From JAUVAV01 sp965371665 (GTDB taxonomy: Bacteria; Oederibacteriota; JAAXVQ01; JAUVAV01), in NCBI GenBank assembly GCA_965371665.1, contig CBDUZI010000015.1, positions 1 through 39,656 on the forward strand: DNA of 39,656 bases, in the 5' to 3' direction. Below the pieces are notes generated by a model. That model ran no database searches and had not been told where the DNA came from. It saw only the letters and a program-made list of their open reading frames with translations. Shown here piece after piece: positions 34,781-39,656 of this stretch. A program made the translations under genes and the position numbers. Numbering within the stretch: position 1 is the first letter of the stretch; every line of letters starts with the position of its first letter.

Positions 34781-36409
34781 ATGCATAAAAAAATTATATC
34801 CCAAAAAACACTAACAGTTATAGGGTTACTCTTTATCTGTTTTTTACTATTCACCCGTCCGCTTTGGGCCTCAGAACCGATATTAGTTCCCAGGGCTCAG
34901 CCGAAAACGCGCCCGGCCACAGAAATCCTGGTAAAGCTCAGACCAGGAGCAGACCAAAAGATAACCGCGCAGAGCCGGGGCCAGGTGCGCGGTCTGGGAA
35001 TCGAGCGTATGCCGATTCCGGCCGGCCAGCCCCCGCAGCTTTGCGCCGGGTACTGGCAGAAAAATCAGGACGTGGAATGGGCCCAACCGAATTACTGGCG
35101 CTATGCCCTGGCAAACGAAATAGTGCCGGATGATCCTTACTACCGGCCGGAACGAAATTCCAGGCAATACCAGCAATGGCATCTGCCAAAAATCAATGCT
35201 AATTTTGCCTGGTCCATCGGCCGGGGAGCGGACGAGATAATAGCGGCAGTAGTGGATTCGGGAGTTGATCTGGATCATCCGGATCTAAAAGACCGCCTGA
35301 AGCCGGGAATTACTATTGTAAACCAGGAAAATTATACTCCCCCCAACCGGAGCGGTATGGATGACAATGGCCACGGGACGCATGTGGCTGGCATAATCGC
35401 GGCCATTACTGATAATAATTTAGGCATCAGCGGATGTTCATGGTCAGGCCTGATTATACCCATCAAGGTTTTGAATCAGGAAGGAGAGGGAACGGACGCG
35501 GATATTGCGGCTGGTATTATCTGGGCCGTGGACGCCGGCGCCCGCATCATAAATTTATCCCTGGGCGGGCCCTTGGAAGGGGCGGAACCGCCCCGCGTAC
35601 TCGAGGATGCGATTGATTATGCTTATGGGCATGACTGCCTGGTTATCGCGGCGTCCGGAAATTCAGGAGATAATGTAAAACATTATCCCGCCGCGTTCCC
35701 GCGGGCCCTTGCCATAGCGGCTACGGATCCCTGGGATCAGAGAGCCTCGTACTCCACCTTTGGTCCGGATATAGATATATCTGCGCCCGGAGGAGCCGGG
35801 GAGGAAGCTTTTTCCAAGGAAACCGGAATATTAAGCACTTATTGGAATGAGAACAGCTGGATAACGGATTTTATGGGCGGCTCGGAAGCCGGCGAGTATG
35901 CCATTACAGCCGGAACTTCCATGGCCGCGGCCCTGGTTTCCGGCGCAGCCCTGGTTATTTGGGGAAATCATCCCGAATGGTCAGTGGATCAGATCGAGAG
36001 CCAGCTTAAATCCACGGCACAGGACATCGGGCCTGCCGGAGCGGATGAGGAAACCGGTTCGGGCCGGATTGATCTGTTGGCCGCACTCGGCAATCCATTG
36101 GTTGAACGTCCGGAGCTTACGGTTTACAATTATCCGAATCCTTTTAATCCCGGGCAGGACGGGGCTACGCAGATAGTATTTCTGCTGGATGAACCGCGGA
36201 AAGTGGATATTAAAATTTACGATGTTTCACGGGATCTGGTTTGGGAGAGGGTTTTCCCGGCCTCGGAAACCATGGCCGGAAAAAATATCAAGGCTTGGGA
36301 CGGCCGCAACGGAGCAGGTGAACTGGCAGCAAATGGGGCCTATTTTTACCGGATTACCACGGAGAACGGGCCGGCCAGCCGGACCAAAGTGATAGCGGTA
36401 TTGAGGTAA
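34781..36409 (+). CDS. Secreted subtilisin-like serine protease (S8) with FlgD-like C-terminal domain (542 aa)
   Basis: A Lys-rich n-region and hydrophobic core (TVIGLLFICFLLFT) with cleavage near LWA-SE form a signal peptide. A short propeptide-like part precedes the S8 domain. The catalytic triad is Asp159 in VVDSGVDLDHPDL, His198 in NGHGTHVAG and Ser380 in AGTSMAA. The oxyanion Asn lies in AASGNSG. From about residue 445 a C-terminal module starts YNYPNPFNP and ends WDGRNGAGELAANGAYFYRI, the FlgD Ig-like / T9SS-type tail pattern. The ribosome site is weak (GAAAGAAGA). The stop codon lies five bases before the start of the PorV-like gene, so the two form an operon. The role is extracellular or cell-surface proteolysis. 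Confidence 0.93.
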   Translation: MHKKIISQKTLTVIGLLFICFLLFTRPLWASEPILVPRAQPKTRPATEILVKLRPGADQKITAQSRGQVRGLGIERMPIPAGQPPQLCAGYWQKNQDVEWAQPNYWRYALANEIVPDDPYYRPERNSRQYQQWHLPKINANFAWSIGRGADEIIAAVVDSGVDLDHPDLKDRLKPGITIVNQENYTPPNRSGMDDNGHGTHVAGIIAAITDNNLGISGCSWSGLIIPIKVLNQEGEGTDADIAAGIIWAVDAGARIINLSLGGPLEGAEPPRVLEDAIDYAYGHDCLVIAASGNSGDNVKHYPAAFPRALAIAATDPWDQRASYSTFGPDIDISAPGGAGEEAFSKETGILSTYWNENSWITDFMGGSEAGEYAITAGTSMAAALVSGAALVIWGNHPEWSVDQIESQLKSTAQDIGPAGADEETGSGRIDLLAALGNPLVERPELTVYNYPNPFNPGQDGATQIVFLLDEPRKVDIKIYDVSRDLVWERVFPASETMAGKNIKAWDGRNGAGELAANGAYFYRITTENGPASRTKVIAVLR

Positions 36410-36413
36410 ATTT

Positions 36414-37469
36414 ATGAATAATCAACCATCCTGGTCAAGACCAAAATTAAGTTGCGCAGTTACATGGTGTTCCCCCCCCCTTTACAGAAAAAAGGGGGGG
36501 AGGGGGGATTTTTTAAGGATATTCTTATTGATCCTGGCAATCAGTCCGGTTTTGGCCAACGCCGCCCTTGGGGCCGGACAACCCGGCGCCTTCCTGAAAG
36601 TGGGGATGGATGCCCGCGCCGCGGCTATGGGAAGCGCATACACAGCCGTATGCCGGGATGCCGCGGCAGCCTATTGGAATCCAGCCGGACTGGCTCTGGT
36701 AAAACGCCAGGAGTTTATGGCCACTTATACGGTTTTTCCCGGGAACGGAGAGTATACCCAGTTAGCATACGCGCTGCCCCTGAATGCCTGGGGATTTCCG
36801 GTTGATAATAAATCCGGGAGTGAAGGAGCTGGTCCGGAAGGGACTATTGGTATTACCATACGCCGCATGGCAACGACTTATGATATAGAAGCGCGCTCTA
36901 CGGATTCACTTAATCCGGATTATCTCTTTTCAAATGTTGAGGGAGCCTATAGTTTGGATTTTGGCATGCCGATTGGCCGGAATATCAATCTAGGACTGGG
37001 AGCCAAAGGGTTATACCATCAACTGGACCAGGAAGATGCCGCTGGTTGGGGCATTGACGCAGGAATAGCCTGGAACGGTTTCCCCGGATTAACCGCAGCC
37101 TTGGCTGTGCGGGATGTTTATACCTGCCTGGAATGGTCAACCGGTTTAAAGGAGCAGTTTCCAGTAGTTTTCAAGCTGGGGGCCGCGTATCGCATGACCG
37201 TAAGGGAGATCCATGGCTTGTTATTCAGCGCGGACCTGGAACAGAGCACCAGCAGCCGCGCGGCACGGCCCCGGGCAGGTCTGGAGTACGCCTGGGCGGA
37301 TATTATCTTTCTTCGCGGAGGATATGATGACGGGCAAATCTCAGCCGGCGGCGGAGTGCGCGTGCCCTGGATAGGATGGGCACGGGCAGCTTTGAGAGTG
37401 GATTACGCCGCAATCCAGGACCGGATTGACGGCTGGGATCACTGGATCACACTGAAGATTGAATTTTGA
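36414..37469 (+). CDS. PorV/PorQ-like outer-membrane beta-barrel protein (351 aa)
   Basis: The mature N-terminus GQPGAFLKVGMDARAAAMGSA, followed by DAAAAYWNPAGLA, is the hallmark of the PorV/PorQ (UPF0164-like) family, outer-membrane barrels that in some phyla belong to type IX secretion. Alternating beta-strand sequence continues to the end, closing with ITLKIEF. ATG 36414 has GAGG at 36403-36406, which overlaps the end of the subtilisin gene. The hydrophobic signal (FLLILAISPVLANA) begins only at about residue 34. The codons before it come from an inverted-repeat insertion with C9 and G7 tracts, so the n-region is unusually long. Being cotranscribed with a FlgD-tailed protease fits a role in its export or surface attachment, which is inferred. 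Confidence 0.85.
   Translation: MNNQPSWSRPKLSCAVTWCSPPLYRKKGGRGDFLRIFLLILAISPVLANAALGAGQPGAFLKVGMDARAAAMGSAYTAVCRDAAAAYWNPAGLALVKRQEFMATYTVFPGNGEYTQLAYALPLNAWGFPVDNKSGSEGAGPEGTIGITIRRMATTYDIEARSTDSLNPDYLFSNVEGAYSLDFGMPIGRNINLGLGAKGLYHQLDQEDAAGWGIDAGIAWNGFPGLTAALAVRDVYTCLEWSTGLKEQFPVVFKLGAAYRMTVREIHGLLFSADLEQSTSSRAARPRAGLEYAWADIIFLRGGYDDGQISAGGGVRVPWIGWARAALRVDYAAIQDRIDGWDHWITLKIEF
36470..36518. repeat. Poly-C/poly-G inverted-repeat insertion inside the PorV-like gene
   Basis: C9 at 36472-36480 followed by TTTACAGAAAAAA, then G7 (36494-36500), A and G6 (36502-36507), forms a hairpin. It is of the same TTCCCCC...GGGGGATT type seen at 17899-17925 and inside the family 1 element at 29169-29288. 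It encodes residues about 20-32, immediately before the signal-peptide core. Confidence 0.75.
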
Positions 37470-37746
37470 GCTGAGATAAGAGGTGTGGGTGGACTTATTA
37501 TTAAACCATGGGCTGGTGTGGTGCCCCTAACGCTTCTTAAAGACCATCTTAACCAGCTGTCATACCGGCGAAAGCGGCTGTGTCATAATAGCTTATTAAG
37601 GGTGTCATTCCGGCGAAAGCCCTGGACTAACCCATCCCCTGGACCAAATCATCCAGGACGGGCAGGACAGGCCGGAATGACGGAAAAGTGCGAAAATTCG
37701 TGTTATGACACAGTCTCTTCAGAGCGGGGAAATTGAATTCCAAATA
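37470..37746. other. Spacer between convergent genes, filled by an inverted-repeat element
   Basis: Outer inverted repeats ctgtgtcataa (37578-37588) and ttatgacacag (37703-37713) enclose an inner pair, gtcattccggc and gccggaatgac. No gene, and no typical T-tract terminator, is seen between the two convergent stop codons. Confidence 0.7.
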
Positions 37747-38217
37747 CTATTTCGCAATCACAAAGGTGCCGTTATAGGTTTTCCTGTCAATCTCGATCTG
37801 ATAAACATAAATTCCTTGCTTGATTTTATTATTATTGTCCCGGCCATCCCACTCCGCCAGATATTGGTTTCCCAGGTTTCGGACCCTCAGCTCTTTCACC
37901 GGTTTGTTATGTAAGTTAAAGATACGTGCCCGGATGTTTTGTTCTGGTTCACGAGACTTAAAAAAGATGCGCAAGGTTTGAAATTGCCGGCCATGCGGAG
38001 TTACGATTTTTGATTCTAAATGGGTCTCAAAAAACAATTCATCTGAGAATCGAGGGGTGGGCGTAACCGAGTGCGTAGAGGTTGGCGTAACCGTAGGCGA
38101 ATAGGCAATGGTCGGTGTTGCGGTTGCTATAACCGGAGTGTCGGTGGGCGTTGGGGTTGCTATAACCGGAGTGTCGGTCGGTGTTGGGGTTGCTATGACC
38201 GGAGTGTCGGTCGGTGT
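37747..38217 (-). pseudogene. C-terminal part (TPT repeats plus FlgD-like domain) of the frameshifted beta-helix protein
   Basis: This is the continuation of the 38193-39626 frame after removal of two extra bases at 38216-38217. It starts in the Thr/Pro repeat PVIATPTPTDT, passes through SPTVTPTSTHSVTPTP without a stop, and enters a ~90-residue FlgD-like Ig module. That module has RIFNLHNKPVKELRVRNLG, AEWDGRDNNNKIKQGIYVYQI and a final GTFVIAK, the same kind of tail as on the subtilisin at 34781-36409. It has no start codon or ribosome site of its own that I trust. A TTG within the FlgD part gives only an artificial 96-residue frame. Confidence 0.8.
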
Positions 38218-38283
38218 GTTGGGGTTGCTATGACCGGAGTGTCAGTGGGCGTTGGGGTTGCTATAACCGGAGTGTCGGTCGGC
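38117..38283 (-). repeat. Five 33-bp coding repeats (TPTPTDTPVIA), one carrying a 2-bp insertion
   Basis: Units run 38117-38149, 38150-38182, 38183-38217, 38218-38250 and 38251-38283. All are 33 bp except the third, which is 35 bp because GT is duplicated at 38216-38217. Each encodes an 11-residue Thr/Pro linker unit on the minus strand. Confidence 0.9.
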
Positions 38284-39626
38284 GTGGGGGTAGAGGTTGG
38301 CGTATAAGACGTGACCTCTTCGTCAGCCCCGATATCCCAGATACCAGCGCGGATATGGCTGTCAATGTCATCCCAAACAGCGAGATTTGTATCTCCTGAG
38401 AGATCAACCCCGGAATTTCTGGCGCCGGTGTCACTGGGAGCGAGGTGAAAGTCAAAGTTCCCGGCATCCACAAAACTAACGGCAGACTGTTTAGGATTTG
38501 TACCGGGCGCATCTCCGGCCAAATCAGAGAGATTGTACTCGGAAGTGCCGTCAAAAGTGCCGTAAAAACCATCTAAACAACTCTGGGTAAGATTGTTTTT
38601 TGCAATTACGGTCCCATTAGTGAGGCTTATACCACGGAAACAGTTGTAGACGGTATTATTGTAAATATAGGCTGTAAAATCCGTGTCATCTATATTAATT
38701 CCCTCGACAACAGCGATCGCCTGCTGCTCAAAATTATAAAGCAGATTGTTCCAGATCCGCGCCACGCCATCCCCCGCGGTATTAACTGTGATGCCAAAAT
38801 GTCTGTTCTTGTTGGTGGTTAGACCACGGAAGATATTATGCGAGACGCTGATATCAGCAGTACCGGGATTGTGAATCCAAACTTCATATTTATTGGAGCT
38901 GGATATTGAGGAGAGCGTGAACTGTAAGCCTTCCACTAGAAAATGATCTGCTTCCAGGATCAAACATGTGTTGTTGTCAAGTTCCATCCGATAAGCATTG
39001 GTATTCCACTTGCCATCATGCCGCTGACTTTGGCCGACCTCGGAAGGTAAAAAAGGCGTGTAGATTTTTAGGTAAGCACTGGAAGCAGTGATCCAGCCGT
39101 TAAAGACGACCGGAGTAGTGTCGGCCGCATCCCCATAGCACGCAATATTCCAGACTTCACCACTAGTTGTGAGATCTTTGCCTCCGGACCAGGCGTCAAA
39201 GTTTATTATGGCGGCATTCAGGCTGGAGTTTTCGTCACCGGATTCAGCATTTGAGAGCGAAGTATAAGCTCGGAAAAGCGACCAGTCCAGGTCAACGGAG
39301 GTACTGGCAGGAGAATTACCAGCAGAATTTTTAACCGTAAAAACGGTAGCGCTGGTACAGGCATAAATAAAGGCAATACTATCGATCGAACCATTATCGT
39401 CGGAATCATATTGCATTGCGTCGCCTACCCCCACATGGTTTGGCAGGGCCGATGCGAAGGTGGCCGTGGTTCCTGAAATGGAGAGCGTATTGGCCGCGCC
39501 GCCGGAGGCCAAGGCAGTGGTATTATTTGGACCCACTGAGCGGTAAATATTAACCAAGGCTGCTTCTGATTTCATTTCTCCGGCCGCCAGCAAACAATAT
39601 CCTAGGAGCCTGTCGGACTTAGGCAC
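38193..39626 (-). CDS. Secreted beta-helix / choice-of-anchor-like surface protein, N-terminal part (frameshifted)
   Basis: A repetitive, Asn/Ser/Thr-rich protein. The first ~200 residues contain YRSVGP, GVGDAMQYDSDDNGSID and FDAWSGGKD stretches, followed by a right-handed parallel beta-helix pattern (VEGLQFTLSS, ISVSHNIFRG, ARIWNNLLYN, AYIYNNTVYNCFRGI, VIAKNNLTQSC). The closing NSGVDLSGD...DIDSHIRAGIWDIGADE resembles choice-of-anchor Q domains. The Thr/Pro repeats then begin, and the frame is lost at the extra GT, ending at 38193. The GTG at 39626 lies inside an inverted-repeat element. ATG 39575 with GGAG just upstream is a more likely start. No signal peptide is visible from either, so the natural N-terminus seems to be missing. 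Cell-surface display or polysaccharide binding is inferred. Confidence 0.75.
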   Translation of the reverse strand: MPKSDRLLGYCLLAAGEMKSEAALVNIYRSVGPNNTTALASGGAANTLSISGTTATFASALPNHVGVGDAMQYDSDDNGSIDSIAFIYACTSATVFTVKNSAGNSPASTSVDLDWSLFRAYTSLSNAESGDENSSLNAAIINFDAWSGGKDLTTSGEVWNIACYGDAADTTPVVFNGWITASSAYLKIYTPFLPSEVGQSQRHDGKWNTNAYRMELDNNTCLILEADHFLVEGLQFTLSSISSSNKYEVWIHNPGTADISVSHNIFRGLTTNKNRHFGITVNTAGDGVARIWNNLLYNFEQQAIAVVEGINIDDTDFTAYIYNNTVYNCFRGISLTNGTVIAKNNLTQSCLDGFYGTFDGTSEYNLSDLAGDAPGTNPKQSAVSFVDAGNFDFHLAPSDTGARNSGVDLSGDTNLAVWDDIDSHIRAGIWDIGADEEVTSYTPTSTPTPTDTPVIATPTPTDTPVIATPTHRPTLRS

Positions 39627-39656
39627 AAAAATGAATTTTGAGCACTCTTCCCCCTT
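39604..39656. repeat. MITE-like element, family 1, copy 3 (cut by the window edge)
   Basis: It begins AGGAG-C-CTGTCGGACTT and shares the following gaattttgagcactcttcccc core with copy 1 at 18064-18155. Only the first 53 bases are in the window. It lies at the 5' end of the minus-strand beta-helix gene. Confidence 0.85.

Noticed and set aside
37485..37914. Small plus-strand frames downstream of the PorV-like gene
   Set aside because: They run through inverted-repeat DNA and the antisense of the FlgD-like domain, and have no recognisable protein content.

Overview
The window looks like chromosome from an uncultivated Gram-negative bacterium. The best guess is a lineage of the Candidatus Omnitrophota / PVC-FCB sphere. 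This is inferred from a giant open reading frame, large secreted multidomain proteins, secreted proteins ending in FlgD-like 'YPNPFNP' modules, a PorV/PorQ-like barrel protein, and abundant small inverted-repeat elements between genes. No rRNA or other taxonomic marker is present, so the assignment stays tentative. No tRNA, rRNA or CRISPR array was seen.

Layout. (1) Bases 2-17824 are one uninterrupted reading frame, open at the left edge of the window (at least 5,940 codons), closed by a clear intrinsic terminator. It begins with tetrapeptide-periodic Asn-rich repeats. A beta-rich region with a tandem ~500-residue duplication follows, then a membrane cluster, about 2,800 residues of largely helical soluble sequence with a SecA/DEAD-like ATPase near its end, and further membrane segments. 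(2) 18370-21756 and 22062-29033 are two large exported proteins (1,128 and 2,323 aa). They share an N-terminal domain with a 'QDLHCNYE' motif and a 'TGGFH' motif, and a similar C-terminal tail. The larger one also carries two HExxH zinc-protease-like motifs. (3) 29467-34557 holds housekeeping-like genes: a DUF4143-type ATPase, class I mannose-6-phosphate isomerase and the ClpB disaggregase. (4) 34781-37469 holds a secreted subtilisin with a FlgD-like C-terminus, directly followed by a PorV/PorQ-like outer-membrane protein. (5) 37747-39626 on the minus strand is a beta-helix surface protein with a Thr/Pro repeat linker and a FlgD-like C-terminus, split by a two-base frameshift inside the repeat.

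The intergenic DNA is unusual. Several families of short, non-coding, terminal-inverted-repeat elements (MITE-like) lie mainly in 5' leaders. Three genes show the same order: plausible sigma70-type promoter, then element, then Shine-Dalgarno and start codon. Another repeat lies inside the signal-peptide-proximal codons of the PorV-like gene, and another at the 5' end of the beta-helix gene.

The candidate undescribed system is the giant membrane-bound ATPase polypeptide next to two paralogous exported proteins with a TIKI/ChaN/EreA-like domain, one of them carrying two metalloprotease-like motifs. Their cooperation is inferred only from adjacency, size, export and shared architecture.
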